Shown piece after piece: positions 9,415 to 18,844 of a stretch of 62,490 nucleotides of DNA. Position 1 is the stretch's first letter. Each line of letters opens with the position of its first letter. A program made the position numbers and the translations under genes. The DNA lies in the NCBI GenBank assembly GCA_937923145.1, contig CALAJT010000030.1, positions 1 to 62,490 on the forward strand, in the 5' to 3' direction. The DNA is from an uncultured Rubritalea sp. (GTDB lineage Bacteria; Verrucomicrobiota; Verrucomicrobiia; Verrucomicrobiales; Akkermansiaceae). The notes under the pieces were generated by a model. That model worked only from the letters and a program-made list of their open reading frames with translations, was not told the origin of the DNA and made no database searches.

Positions 9415-9504
9415 TCATTTTTCACGCGTAGAGACGCAGCGAGATAAACCACAGAGTAGAGTTAGAAGTATAAGTTTCTTAAGCTGCAGCAGAGAGAGTA
9501 TCAT
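9415..9504 (-). pseudogene. detached signal-peptide segment of the hydrolase gene
   Basis: On the minus strand, ATG at 9504 opens 29 codons (MILSLLQLKKLILLTLLCGL followed by SRCVSTREK) and then a TGA at 9415-9417. The hydrolase frame continues in phase after that stop. The segment has the Lys-Lys plus hydrophobic-core pattern of a secretion signal, with Cys at positions 18 and 23. A perfect lipobox is not present, because the residue before Cys23 is Arg. A single-base change at the TGA would restore one open frame. Confidence 0.65.
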
Positions 9505-9536
9505 AGGATATAGTTTTAAGTTTAATAGTAGGATAG

Positions 9537-11846
9537 TTAGTTGCCTTTCTTTAGAGCATTATCAAACCAGTTTCCACCAAGTTGATTTCCTCGATTTCCT
9601 TGATTCTGTTTTGATGTTTTATTCATAGGCTGTTTGTTAGGTTTGCTGTTAGATGAGTTTCCTCCGCGTTTCGGTGTAGCTTCGGGGTTGGATTTCATTG
9701 AGAGTGCAATACGGTTTCTCTGGAGATCTATTTCGGTGACGGAGACTTGCACCTTTTGTCCTACCTTGACTACTTCAGCAGGGTCTTGGATGAAATGGTC
9801 TGCCATTTGGGAAATATGAACGAGTCCGTCTTGGTGGACACCTACGTCTACGAAGGCTCCGAAGTTGGTGACATTGGTAACTATACCAGAGAGCTTCATG
9901 CCTTGTTCTAGATCGGATGGCTTGTCCACTCCTTCAGCAAAGCTGAATAGTTCAAATTTGCTACGTGGATCTCTGCCTGGTTTTGAGAGTTCGTCCATGA
10001 TGTCTTTGAGAGTAGGCAGACCTACTTCTTCGGAGACGTATTGTTGGAGATTGATGTTCTTTCTGGTGGACTGACTCTTTAGAAGATCATCGATTGAGCA
10101 GCCGCTATCTTTCGCCATTTTTGTCACTAGAGCATAGCGCTCAGGGTGGACTGAGGATGAATCTAACGGATGTTTAGCTCCAAGTATGCGAAGGAATCCC
10201 GCAGCTTGCTCAAAGGCTTTGTCACCTAGTCTTGGAACTTTCTTTAGTTCGTTTCGTGTTTTGAAGGGACCGTTTTCATTTCGGTAGGTGATGAGGTTTG
10301 TTGCTATGGATGCATTCAGTCCTGAGACGTATGATAGAAGTTGTTTAGATGCAGTATTTACCTCGACTCCAACACCATTCACACAGGAAATCACGGTGTC
10401 ATCGAGGGAGTTCTTAAGCAGATTCTGATCTACGTCATGCTGATACTGACCGACCCCGATTGATTTAGGATCTAGTTTTACTAGCTCAGAAAGAGGATCC
10501 ATGAGACGTCTGCCGATGGAGACTGCACCTCGGACAGTGACATCTTTATCTGGAAATTCATCACGTGCTACTTCACTAGCAGAGTAGATTGAGGCTCCAG
10601 ACTCATTGACGATGACGACTGGGATTGAGGAGGGGAGATTGGCTAGTTTGACAGCACTCTCTGCCTCTCGTGATCCTGTGCCGTTACCTATTGCTATTGC
10701 CTCAATCTTATATTGCTTCACAAGCTCCTGAACTTGCATAATAGCTTGTTTAGCTTGAGTAGCGCCAAGTGTTAGATGTAGGACACAGTCGAAAAGTAGT
10801 GTGCCCTGAGCGTCTAATACAACAGTTTTGCAACCAGTGCGGAATGCAGGATCAATAGCCAAGGTGCGCTTCTGACCTAGTGGCGATGCGAGTAGCAGTT
10901 CGCGTAAATTCTCTGCAAAGACTCGGACAGCTTCGGTGTCAGCTTCCTTCTTAGTGTTCATTCTAAATTCAGTTTCGAGTGAAAGTGATAGCAGGCGTTT
11001 GTAACAATCTGTTAGAGCTAGTTCGATCTGATCTGAGACTGGTTGATAGGGGAGGAATCTTTGGCGTAGGGTATCTACTGCAGTGTCTTCGTCCGCAGAG
11101 ATCCGCATGAAGAGGTAGCCTTCTTTTTCACCTCGACGCATCGCGAGTAGTCGGTGAGATGGTACAGACCTGAGAGGCTCTGACCACTGGAAGTAGTCTT
11201 TGAACTTTTGCGCTGCAGGGTCTTCAGCTTTACTTATGAGCACACGAGATGAAATAGTCCCAGTCTTACTGATGATCTGACGAATTTCAGCCTTAGCTTC
11301 TGCATCATCAGCGAAGCGCTCGGCGAGGATGTCTCTAGCTCCAGCAAGTGCGTCCTCTGGAGTGGCTACCGCTATGTCTTTATCATCAGATATGACTACA
11401 TATTTAGTAGCTTCGGTTTCTGGGTTGAGATTATTCTCAGAGATGAGATCAGCGAGAGGCTCTAGTCCACGATCCTTGGCCATAGTAGCGCGTGTTCTGC
11501 GTTTAGGACGGAAAGGAGCGAATACGTCTTCGAGTCTTGTGAGTGTTTCTGCTTCCGAGATCTTCTTCTGTAGTTCAGCTGTCATAAGCTTGCGCTCATC
11601 TAGGCTCTTAATTATGGCTTCCCGTCGACGCTCTAGGTCACCAAGTTGTTGTAAGCGGTCCCTTACTTTAGTGATAGCTATCTCATCTAACAGTCCTGTT
11701 GCTTCCTTACGATATCTTGAGATAAATGGCACTGTAGCACCTTCGGAGAGTAGCTTGGCTGTAGCGGTTACTTGTTGTTCGCTGATGCCGAGCTCCTTAG
11801 CGATGCGAGAGATGAAGTCTTTGGAATTAGATGTTGCTGATGTCAT
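9537..11846 (-). CDS. tex: Tex family RNA-binding transcription accessory protein
   Basis: This is a cytoplasmic nucleic-acid-binding protein of about 769 residues. It has the Tex N-terminal helical core (LSEGATVPFISRYRKEATG), the YqgF-like RNase-H-fold domain (LAIDPAFRTGCKTVVLD), helix-hairpin-helix motifs (VNTASKQLLSYVSGLN and TRNELKKVPRLGDKAFEQA), and a C-terminal S1 domain (GMKLSGIVTNVTNFGAFVDV). The final 50 residues are a low-complexity Asn/Gly/Lys/Gln tail. The frame extends to 11867, but the ATG at 11846 (MTSAT) is the likely start. It is 120 bases upstream of the hydrolase remnant on the same strand. Confidence 0.96.
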   Translation of the reverse strand: MTSATSNSKDFISRIAKELGISEQQVTATAKLLSEGATVPFISRYRKEATGLLDEIAITKVRDRLQQLGDLERRREAIIKSLDERKLMTAELQKKISEAETLTRLEDVFAPFRPKRRTRATMAKDRGLEPLADLISENNLNPETEATKYVVISDDKDIAVATPEDALAGARDILAERFADDAEAKAEIRQIISKTGTISSRVLISKAEDPAAQKFKDYFQWSEPLRSVPSHRLLAMRRGEKEGYLFMRISADEDTAVDTLRQRFLPYQPVSDQIELALTDCYKRLLSLSLETEFRMNTKKEADTEAVRVFAENLRELLLASPLGQKRTLAIDPAFRTGCKTVVLDAQGTLLFDCVLHLTLGATQAKQAIMQVQELVKQYKIEAIAIGNGTGSREAESAVKLANLPSSIPVVIVNESGASIYSASEVARDEFPDKDVTVRGAVSIGRRLMDPLSELVKLDPKSIGVGQYQHDVDQNLLKNSLDDTVISCVNGVGVEVNTASKQLLSYVSGLNASIATNLITYRNENGPFKTRNELKKVPRLGDKAFEQAAGFLRILGAKHPLDSSSVHPERYALVTKMAKDSGCSIDDLLKSQSTRKNINLQQYVSEEVGLPTLKDIMDELSKPGRDPRSKFELFSFAEGVDKPSDLEQGMKLSGIVTNVTNFGAFVDVGVHQDGLVHISQMADHFIQDPAEVVKVGQKVQVSVTEIDLQRNRIALSMKSNPEATPKRGGNSSNSKPNKQPMNKTSKQNQGNRGNQLGGNWFDNALKKGN

Positions 11847-12060
11847 ACGTAAGCGTATTCTCAGCACTATTGGTCAGGTGAAAAGCTAGAATTTAGCCAT
11901 GCTGAAATAACAACAATCGATAGATTAAATTTTTATAAAAAGACACTTATGTCGCTAATTATAGCCGCATCTGACCTTTATTTTTTAAACTATAAATAAG
12001 TAGGTGTAGAGTATGGCTAGCTATTGATATTCGGCTGTCTTTAATCATGCTGATTAAATA

Positions 12061-13053
12061 TTAGCTACCTGACTCAGGTTCTGTTTCATTTTCTTCTTCC
12101 ACAGGACCTTGCTGTGGTAATACGAATGGAATCCATTTTTTAAGGAATTGGTTACTTTTTATCAACTTAGTTTCATGGTTGATAACCGCGTTAAGATGTT
12201 TGATTTTAGCTTCATCCATGGGCAGATCAAATGGACGGTGAACTAAATAAAAGACGATATTTTTCGCGTCTTTTTGTGCAGACCATATTTCAAGGTTCAT
12301 AGCATAGAATTCTTTTTTCTTAGCTATCTCAATGAGCTTAATGCTGGTTGCATTTGCTTTTTCTTTGGTCTCATGTTCAGAGAGTAAGAGGTAGTCACTG
12401 AGTTTAGTAGACCAATCATTGATCTGTTTACTTGCATCTGGAGAGACTCTGATGATGCAATTTTGGTAATTATCAGGATCACCGTGTTTAAAAGAAAAAT
12501 ATATGCACTGGTCATCTTGATAGACAGCCAGAATTGAGTCAGCTATCGGCTGTTGCTTGATTTGTTCAAAAGGTATCTCCTTATCCGCAAAGTCATTTTT
12601 AGGTAGGACTAGGAGGCTTCCATATAAATAGAGACCTTCATCTTTCCATTTCAGATGATTAGTCCATGCAGGTACGGGGACTGGTATTGTAGATTTTTTG
12701 TAGTCAGTAGTGAGGACTGATAGCAGTAATTTCTTATTCTTAGCTTTGATAACCTTGGTGACTTTAGGCGGTGTGCTAGGGTCTACGTGCTCGGCATCGA
12801 TATTATAGATGATATCAGATACCAATTCTTGGTTTATTATTGCGTTATCGAGTTTTGAATATTCGAAGAGTGATTTAACTTCACGTGATGAATAGTAGTT
12901 CCCTTGATTGTCTGTAACAGTTTTCATCACAGCATAAAATGTATCATTTGAGCCCATATATTCTTCATTTGTAGCCGATAGCCAGTCCGGTGTCGCGATG
13001 ACTAATGAACTCATGAAGCAGTAGGTTAAAAGTGTATTGAGAAAGATTTTCAT
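12061..13053 (-). CDS. exported hypothetical protein, 330 aa
   Basis: I do not recognise this family. The protein starts with a signal peptide (MKIFLNTLLTYCFMSSLVIA) likely cleaved before TPDW. A mixed alpha/beta mature region follows, and the tail is acidic (GPVEEENETEPESGS). It is presumably periplasmic. No enzymatic motif or Cys pair is visible. It is divergent from the methyltransferase gene at 13122, with about 70 bases between the two starts, so the intergenic region should contain both promoters. The 190-base gap between its 3' end and the tex start is A+T-rich and shows nothing I can name. Confidence 0.8.
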   Translation of the reverse strand: MKIFLNTLLTYCFMSSLVIATPDWLSATNEEYMGSNDTFYAVMKTVTDNQGNYYSSREVKSLFEYSKLDNAIINQELVSDIIYNIDAEHVDPSTPPKVTKVIKAKNKKLLLSVLTTDYKKSTIPVPVPAWTNHLKWKDEGLYLYGSLLVLPKNDFADKEIPFEQIKQQPIADSILAVYQDDQCIYFSFKHGDPDNYQNCIIRVSPDASKQINDWSTKLSDYLLLSEHETKEKANATSIKLIEIAKKKEFYAMNLEIWSAQKDAKNIVFYLVHRPFDLPMDEAKIKHLNAVINHETKLIKSNQFLKKWIPFVLPQQGPVEEENETEPESGS

Positions 13054-13121
13054 TTATATAATATCTGTTGAAAACGCTAATTTATCAAGACAAATTAAGT
13101 GGTTTTAGCTATAGTTAAATC

Positions 13122-13787
13122 GTGATGAAAGATGACTACAAGGGGATCAGCAGGTTTTATGACTTGCTGAGCAGTCTCTATAGTATAGGCGCAGTTAGGA
13201 GCTGTAGAGACTTTCTTCTGAATGAGGTAAAGCCTGGTATGAATGTTTGTTTTCTTGGAGTGGGTGAGGGTAGGGAAGCTGTTAAAGTTTCTAAAATGGG
13301 AGCGCATTTGACTGTTGTGGATACTTCTAAAAGTATGTTAGATAAGTTTCAGCAAAAGCTAGATAAAGTAAATTTAAATCATGAGGCAGATATTTATCAT
13401 GGAAATGTTAGTGAGTTTTATAAAAATTGTATAGACCACTATGATCTAGTAGTAGGTAATTTCTTTCTTAATGTCTTCCCTGAACATAAGATGCCCGAAG
13501 TGTTAGATGGGCTTTTAGGTTTATGTGGTGAGGAAGGTAAGGTCGTGATAGGGGATTTCTGGAATAATAGAGAATCTAGTAGATTGGTTCAATGGCTGCA
13601 GCATGCGAACTGGAATGTAGCTCTCACTATTTTCCGACTTCTGGCGGATAACCCTATTCATCCGATTTATGTATATGATGAATTATTAGAAAAATATGGA
13701 TTTAAGGTGATGAGAGAAAAGACATTTAATGTGCTAGGTATTCCGATGTATCGGAGTATTGTGGCTGAGAAGTTTTTTAAACAATAA
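13122..13787 (+). CDS. class I SAM-dependent methyltransferase
   Basis: The 221-residue Rossmann-fold methyltransferase has motif I at about 43-51 (VCFLGVGEGREAV), an acidic motif II in LTVVDTSKSM, and motif IV in YDLVVGNFFLNVF. The beginning (GISRFYDLLSSLYSIGAVRSC) resembles the UbiE/COQ5-like family. The substrate cannot be told. The start is ambiguous between adjacent Met codons at 13122 and 13125. It lies 18 bases upstream of recO, and the two probably form a transcription unit. Confidence 0.88.
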   Translation: MMKDDYKGISRFYDLLSSLYSIGAVRSCRDFLLNEVKPGMNVCFLGVGEGREAVKVSKMGAHLTVVDTSKSMLDKFQQKLDKVNLNHEADIYHGNVSEFYKNCIDHYDLVVGNFFLNVFPEHKMPEVLDGLLGLCGEEGKVVIGDFWNNRESSRLVQWLQHANWNVALTIFRLLADNPIHPIYVYDELLEKYGFKVMREKTFNVLGIPMYRSIVAEKFFKQ

Positions 13788-13805
13788 TTGTAGTTAGCAG
13801 AGAAC

Positions 13806-14336
13806 ATGCGCACTGAAAAAGGAATCATTCTAAGATTAACTAAACTCACTGAAACGAGCTTGATTGTCACCTGGTGTGTGGATGGGGTGGGGCTAGTGAA
13901 GACTGTAGCGAAAGGAGCACGGAGACCTAAAAGTCAGTATGCAGGGAAGCTAGATTTATTTTATGTAGCGGAGCTTAGCTGGGTGGATTCCGCTAAATCT
14001 GAATTAGGTAATTTACGAGAATTAATAGTTAGTGATTACGCCGAAGAACTTAGAAAGAGTTACAGGAATACTGTAGTGGCTGGATATTTTACTAGCTTAG
14101 TAGAATACGTGATGGAATCAGGTGATATGGCAGAAGATATTTTTGGGCTTTTAGTCAGAGCCTTAAATTACTTAAAAAAACAATCGGCAGAAATGAAGGG
14201 GCTTATTCACTTTGAAAGAGAGCTAGCTAGGCTTCTAGGTGTCTGGGACGGAGTAAGTTGCCCGCATATTTGTATACGTAGAGCTGTAGGTGGGCTGCCG
14301 AAGAATAGAGAATCCTGTACTGATCTTTTGTTATAA
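13806..14336 (+). CDS. recO: DNA repair protein RecO, short form
   Basis: RecO loads RecA with RecF and RecR during gap repair. The N-terminal OB-fold is recognisable (KGIILRLTKLTETSLIVTWC and LVKTVAKGARRPKSQYAGKL), followed by the helical part ending HFERELARLLGVWD. At 176 residues it is clearly shorter than the roughly 240 residues usual for RecO. The C-terminal zinc-finger/helical portion is missing or reduced to a stretch with two Cys (CPHIC). Stops occur in all nearby continuations, so I see no simple frameshift. The methyltransferase gene lies 18 bases upstream. Confidence 0.85.
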   Translation: MRTEKGIILRLTKLTETSLIVTWCVDGVGLVKTVAKGARRPKSQYAGKLDLFYVAELSWVDSAKSELGNLRELIVSDYAEELRKSYRNTVVAGYFTSLVEYVMESGDMAEDIFGLLVRALNYLKKQSAEMKGLIHFERELARLLGVWDGVSCPHICIRRAVGGLPKNRESCTDLLL

Positions 14337-14422
14337 TTTTAAAAAAATTACTCACTTTTTGATTATTTGACTTTCCAGAGTATCCTATTTGAGTGTAGTG
14401 TGACATGTAATAAATTTAAACT

Positions 14423-15319
14423 ATGGATTCAGGAACAGTACACCTACTAGAAATGCTCTCAGAAAGAGTGATTGAATTAGTAAATCAAGGAAAATGGGAT
14501 GACGCCATGAGGTCGGCTGAGGCTGCAGTGGAAAAAGCAAGACAGTCTAATGATGGAAATCAAGACGATATCGTATGCTTAGCTGCTACCCTCGAAATCA
14601 AAGGAGATCTACTCCGTCAGCAAGGATTTTTAGAAGATTCTAGAGTTACTTATTTAGAAGCTTTAGAACTGTTAAAGGGGAACTCTAAATATACCGAAAT
14701 TCTCGCTAGAATAAGTGCTAGTATTGGTGTTCTATATGACCAAGTAGAAAACGATGAGGAAGCGATTCTTTATTATGAAAGAGCGATCGAAATGTATGAG
14801 CGTCTTGACCCTCCGATGGCATTAGAAGTGGCTGACATTTGTAATAACCTTGGATTCATATATAGAAGCCTCGGTAACATGGATACCGCAGAGACGTTAC
14901 TTTTAAAGGGCCTAGAGATTTGTCATAATGAATTAGGTTCGAAACATGAAAAGACTGCTATTCTCTGTAATAATGTTGGAGCCTTATATCTGAAGTCTGG
15001 CTATGATGAGCAAGCTCGTGAGATGCATACGATGGCTCTAGAGGCGCGTCGTTTCACGCTAGGTGACCAGCATCCAGATACTGCACAGTCCTATTCTAAT
15101 TTAGCTCTATCACTAGCTCAGATCGGAGAGACAGCGACAGCTCGTGACTACTTCCAGCGCTCACTTGCTATTTACGAAAAGCATATTAAAGAAGAGCCTC
15201 ACGAATATGCAGTAGTAGCCGAAAATTACGCTGAATTTCTCCGTTCAACTTCCGATACAAAAGCGTCTGCTAGTATCATGAAGAAAGCGCAAAAGAAATT
15301 GGCCAAGGCAGCTCACTAA
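14423..15319 (+). CDS. tetratricopeptide repeat protein
   Basis: The 298-residue protein is made of about six TPR helix pairs of the kinesin-light-chain type. Examples are IGVLYDQVENDEEAILYYER, ICNNLGFIYRSLGNMDTAET and SYSNLALSLAQIGETATARD. The 42-residue spacing 'LGS.HEKTAI..NN.G.LY' to 'LGDQHPDTAQSYSNLA' is characteristic. It has no signal peptide or membrane segment, so it is probably a cytoplasmic scaffold. Partners are unknown. It stands alone between recO and the gene at 15383. Confidence 0.88.
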   Translation: MDSGTVHLLEMLSERVIELVNQGKWDDAMRSAEAAVEKARQSNDGNQDDIVCLAATLEIKGDLLRQQGFLEDSRVTYLEALELLKGNSKYTEILARISASIGVLYDQVENDEEAILYYERAIEMYERLDPPMALEVADICNNLGFIYRSLGNMDTAETLLLKGLEICHNELGSKHEKTAILCNNVGALYLKSGYDEQAREMHTMALEARRFTLGDQHPDTAQSYSNLALSLAQIGETATARDYFQRSLAIYEKHIKEEPHEYAVVAENYAEFLRSTSDTKASASIMKKAQKKLAKAAH

Positions 15320-15382
15320 TGACACTGAAAAACTGTTACTTATGGTGAAGGTGAATAGTAACTATTATATTTTTACCTACTT

Positions 15383-16414
15383 ATGATAACTAGACGAAAG
15401 ATACATTATCCGATCAGTACATCTTTGTACCAGTATTTGTATCATTTTGGCAGACAGTCAGATATTCCACTAGTTTATGATGATCTAACAGGGTTTACAG
15501 GGGCTATTCCGTATGAGGACCAATCTGGTGAGGAAACTCTCTGGCTCACTGTATTCTATTCTCCTGAAGTAATGGCTGAGCTACGCTTGAAACTGGCTCA
15601 TATTTATACTATGCTTAAGCTAGGTGGTGTTAGTACACTTCATGAGCATTTGGTAGTAGACCGTATTGACTTAGGTGAGTTTGGTAATTCGAGACCATTT
15701 AGAATAAAGATTACTAACCAATACAATGATAACTCTGACTATTACTATGTGAAGGTAGCAGACGCTTCTCGCATTTATGGGCTTGAGTTAGAGCATATTT
15801 TATCACCTAATAGGATGAATTTTTTAGTGAATGGAAACACTTTAATTGAAAACCACATCGCGGGTGTTCCTGGTGATGTATTTCTTCAAAAACAGCTTAA
15901 AGACCCTAATCGAAATCAAGTAAGAATAGCTAAAGAGTTTACTAAGTTTAATGAACGATGTTTTATTAGATTGCTCGGCGACATGCGCTCGGTGAATTAT
16001 GTGGTAGATATTACACCAGACTTTGAGGAGGTTCAGTATAGAGTGAGACCGATAGATTTTGATCAGCAATCTTATGAAAAAAATGGTAAAGTTTATCTTT
16101 CTTATAACTTTTTATCGAATAGAAATATCACCAGATTGAGTTTCAAATACCTAAATCGCCAGACTATCAGCCAGTATGCAGAAGAAGAAAGATCTCAGAT
16201 GGCAAGAAGGGCAGTTGTGGAGAACCGAAGACTCACAGGATTACTCAAAATAATGAGAAAAGAAGAACTCTCTCCAGTAACTCATGTGGTGAGACTAAGA
16301 GAAGATTTAAATATGATGCATAATACAAAAATATTCAGTAGTTGTAGTACAATGGGAGAGCTGACGGCTGCTCACATTCAATACATGTTAGATTTAACGG
16401 AGGTGAAGTGGTGA
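15383..16414 (+). CDS. conserved hypothetical protein, 343 aa
   Basis: This is a soluble mixed alpha/beta protein that I cannot assign. Distinctive segments are YQYLYHFGRQSDIPLVYDDL at the N-terminus, VQYRVRPIDFDQQSYEKNGK near the middle, and an Arg-rich helix (RSQMARRAVVENRRLTGLLK) near the C-terminus. The 'IDFDQQ' pattern recalls proteins I have seen in Bacteroidetes-Verrucomicrobia genomes, but I cannot name the family. It shares a 4-base GTGA overlap with the pseudouridine synthase gene, so the two are translationally coupled. Confidence 0.75.
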   Translation: MITRRKIHYPISTSLYQYLYHFGRQSDIPLVYDDLTGFTGAIPYEDQSGEETLWLTVFYSPEVMAELRLKLAHIYTMLKLGGVSTLHEHLVVDRIDLGEFGNSRPFRIKITNQYNDNSDYYYVKVADASRIYGLELEHILSPNRMNFLVNGNTLIENHIAGVPGDVFLQKQLKDPNRNQVRIAKEFTKFNERCFIRLLGDMRSVNYVVDITPDFEEVQYRVRPIDFDQQSYEKNGKVYLSYNFLSNRNITRLSFKYLNRQTISQYAEEERSQMARRAVVENRRLTGLLKIMRKEELSPVTHVVRLREDLNMMHNTKIFSSCSTMGELTAAHIQYMLDLTEVKW

Positions 16415-16983
16415 TTATTGCATTTCATAAGCCTTACGGGATTCTCAGCCAGTTTAATGAGAACCCAGATAAGCCAGGGCAAAAAACATTGGCTGTATTT
16501 GATTTACCTCCTGAGTTTCATCCAGTCGGTAGATTAGATATGGATTCGGAAGGGTTGCTACTACTGTCAGATGATCCGAATTTCGAGCGCGAGTTACTGA
16601 GACCTTCTAAGAAGCATAGCCGTACTTATCTAGCACAAGTAGATGGTGCTTTGAATAAAGACGCTATTCGTAGTATATCTGCAGGTGGGTTAGAAATTCA
16701 AAACTATCAAACTCTGCCTTGTAGGGCGCAGCTATTAGCAACCCCTAGACAGCTTCCTGACAGAGATCCTCCAGTAGATCCTGCGGCAGATAAGCGCTCA
16801 TCATGGATACTCTTGACTCTAACAGAAGGCAAGAATAGACAGGTGCGTAGAATGACTGCTAAGATCGGGTTCCCTACGCTCAGACTCTATCGTGTGAGTA
16901 TCGGTGAATACGATATTGAGCAGCTAGAGCCTGGTAAGTGGGCAGTGCTGAGCAAGGAAGAAGAAGCTCTTCTTTTTAAGTAG
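16411..16983 (+). CDS. rluE: rRNA pseudouridine synthase, RluE type
   Basis: This roughly 190-residue RsuA/RluB/E/F-family synthase has the catalytic Asp motif GRLDMDSEGLLLLSDD, an N-terminus FHKPYGILSQF without an S4 domain, and the closing motif GKNRQVRRMTAKIGFPTLRL. The short length without S4 fits RluE, which in E. coli modifies 23S rRNA U2457; the exact site here is inferred. The GTG at 16411 is chosen over the GTG at 16408 because a GGAGGTG site (16399-16405) sits at good distance. This is one of the few obvious Shine-Dalgarno sites in the window. The start overlaps the previous stop as GTGA. Confidence 0.92.
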   Translation: MIIAFHKPYGILSQFNENPDKPGQKTLAVFDLPPEFHPVGRLDMDSEGLLLLSDDPNFERELLRPSKKHSRTYLAQVDGALNKDAIRSISAGGLEIQNYQTLPCRAQLLATPRQLPDRDPPVDPAADKRSSWILLTLTEGKNRQVRRMTAKIGFPTLRLYRVSIGEYDIEQLEPGKWAVLSKEEEALLFK

Positions 16984-16986
16984 GCT

Positions 16987-17991
16987 CTAATTAATTTCTA
17001 GGGGAGCTAGCTTGCCGCTTAAATGTTCGGCGGCTAGATCTTCTACTTCTGCTAAAGAAGATACCTGGCAAAGTCGCGAGCGGAGTGGCTTAGCTCCGGG
17101 AAAGCCTTTACAGTAAGCCATGAGGCGAGCACGCATCGCCATGATAGTGTGCTTTTCTTGACCTCCATAGCGGGTGCTTTGGATTGCTAGAGCGCAGTGT
17201 CTGGTAATGAGTTTCCAGCGCTCCTCAATGGCGATTGGTGGAAGTTCTTCACCTGTTTCCAGATAGTGTTTAGCTTCTTTAAAGACCCATGGGTTTTGCA
17301 TCGCTGCTCTGCCAATCATTACTCCATTTACATCTGTTGTTTCCTTACGAAGTTTCACATCCGCACCGGTGGCAATGTCTCCATTTCCTACAATAGGGAC
17401 GTTCACAGCTCCTGTGCAGGATTGAATGACATCCCAGTCAGCCTCTCCACGGTAGCCCTGTGATCGAGTTCTGCCATGGATAGATATCGCCTGCATTCCT
17501 GATTCTTCCAAGGTTTTACAGACCTCAGGAGCGTTTATAGATTCTTGATCCCAGCCGATACGAATCTTAGCTGTGACGGGCACTTGCTCACCGACGGCCT
17601 CATGTATACCGCTAGCTACGGAAGCGAGTAGGGGACAGTCCTTTAGTAGGGATGAACCGCCATTCTTAGATACTACTTTGTTAACTGGGCAACCGAAGTT
17701 GATATCGATGAAGTCGGGCTGTTTCCAGTCGATGATTTTCTTAGCGGCTTCACCCATGCGCTTACCATCAGCTCCGAAGATCTGAATACCGAGTGGCCGC
17801 TGTTCTTCGTTAAATTCTGTGTATTTGCGTGTGTATTCATCACGCTGCATGATTCCCTCTGCTGATACGAACTCAGTGACGACTACATCTGCGCCGAGTT
17901 CCTTACAGATAGTGCGGAATACTACATCCGTGACCCCAGCCATAGGGGCGAGGTAGAGTGGGAAGTTACCGTTTTCGAACCAAGGGAGCAT
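16987..17991 (-). CDS. dusB: tRNA dihydrouridine synthase, DusB type
   Basis: This is a 334-residue FMN-dependent TIM-barrel reductase that reduces uridines in the tRNA D-loop. It has LAPMAGVTDVVFRTICKELG at the N-terminus, the catalytic Cys in INFGCPVNKVVSKNGGSSLL, and FMN-phosphate-binding segments VPIVGNGDI and GVMIGRAAMQNPW. The zinc-free C-terminal helical domain has normal length. It is convergent with rluE (3 bases between stops) and lies downstream of the zinc-ribbon gene on the same strand, 24 bases away. Confidence 0.95.
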   Translation of the reverse strand: MLPWFENGNFPLYLAPMAGVTDVVFRTICKELGADVVVTEFVSAEGIMQRDEYTRKYTEFNEEQRPLGIQIFGADGKRMGEAAKKIIDWKQPDFIDINFGCPVNKVVSKNGGSSLLKDCPLLASVASGIHEAVGEQVPVTAKIRIGWDQESINAPEVCKTLEESGMQAISIHGRTRSQGYRGEADWDVIQSCTGAVNVPIVGNGDIATGADVKLRKETTDVNGVMIGRAAMQNPWVFKEAKHYLETGEELPPIAIEERWKLITRHCALAIQSTRYGGQEKHTIMAMRARLMAYCKGFPGAKPLRSRLCQVSSLAEVEDLAAEHLSGKLAPLEIN

Positions 17992-18015
17992 CTTCTAACA
18001 ATTAATCTAAAATTT

Positions 18016-18717
18016 CTAAACTGAATAAAGGAAGCAACCGCAGTTATTACATTGGCAGACTGCTTTTTCTGCAATTGTATTACTCACCACATCAGCGATG
18101 ACTTTCATGTGGCAACCACCGCATTTATTCTCATTTAGTGGGGCTACTGACTGATTGCCTTTTTTGATGAATACTCTTTCATACATGCTGATTAATCCAG
18201 GGTCGAGTTCATTGGCTAGGTTCGTGCGGTCTGCTTTTACTTCTTCGATACGAGCCGCGTTATGAGTTTTTTTCTCGGTAAGGGCTTTGACCTCAGTCGC
18301 CATGCTGCTTTTGACATTAGCGAGTTTTTCCTGAGCAGCTGATAGAGATGCTCCTAGAGTATCGGACTTTTCCATATACTCTAGTTCTTCAGTCTCTAGA
18401 ATATCTACCATATCTTGGTAACGCGTTACTTCAGCACCTAGAGCGGCGTATTCGTCATTCTTTTTGGTTTCGAATCTCTGGATGTTAAGTTTTTCAATGG
18501 TGTCTTTACGCACCTTCCTATCGAGGTCTACTTTCTTAATCGCAAGTTCATTTTCAACGACTGCTTGCTTCGCTGTCTCTAGCTCTTGTGTCGCAAGATC
18601 GAGCCTTTTCTTGATCGCAGCAGCGTCACGCGGGATCTTCTCTATCTCAGACCGTAGAGTCTGGATTGTATGATCACGGTCTTGAACGACAAGTAGAGTT
18701 TCGATTTCTGGAAGCAT
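18016..18717 (-). CDS. coiled-coil zinc-ribbon protein (CT398-like)
   Basis: This protein of about 233 residues is almost entirely heptad-patterned coiled coil (about 5-185). It ends in a four-Cys zinc ribbon, CGGCHMKV...CQCNNCGCFLY, where CxxC pairs can bind Zn. That layout matches the CT398/HP0958 (FlgZ-like) family, whose members act as chaperones or RNA-binding adaptors in some bacteria. No function can be fixed here. The frame is open to a TTG at 18726, and the ATG at 18717 is preferred. It lies upstream of dusB on the same strand. Confidence 0.88.
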   Translation of the reverse strand: MLPEIETLLVVQDRDHTIQTLRSEIEKIPRDAAAIKKRLDLATQELETAKQAVVENELAIKKVDLDRKVRKDTIEKLNIQRFETKKNDEYAALGAEVTRYQDMVDILETEELEYMEKSDTLGASLSAAQEKLANVKSSMATEVKALTEKKTHNAARIEEVKADRTNLANELDPGLISMYERVFIKKGNQSVAPLNENKCGGCHMKVIADVVSNTIAEKAVCQCNNCGCFLYSV

Positions 18718-18844
18718 ATAAATCAATTAGCCTCGATTTAGGTGATTATCAAGTGCAAAGCAAACAAGAAGCCCGAAGGAACCAGCTCATTTAATACGAA
18801 GTATCCAGATTAGAAAATCTAGGGTGATTTCTAAGGCTATAATT

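Noticed and set aside
11329-11889. 186-codon plus-strand frame inside tex
   Set aside because: It is fully antisense to the well-conserved tex gene and has the Ser/Arg/Leu-rich composition of a shadow frame.
13806-14336. Frameshift as the cause of the short RecO
   Set aside because: The bases after the stop contain further stops in the same frame and no RecO-like sequence in the other frames that I could see, so a genuinely short protein is more likely.
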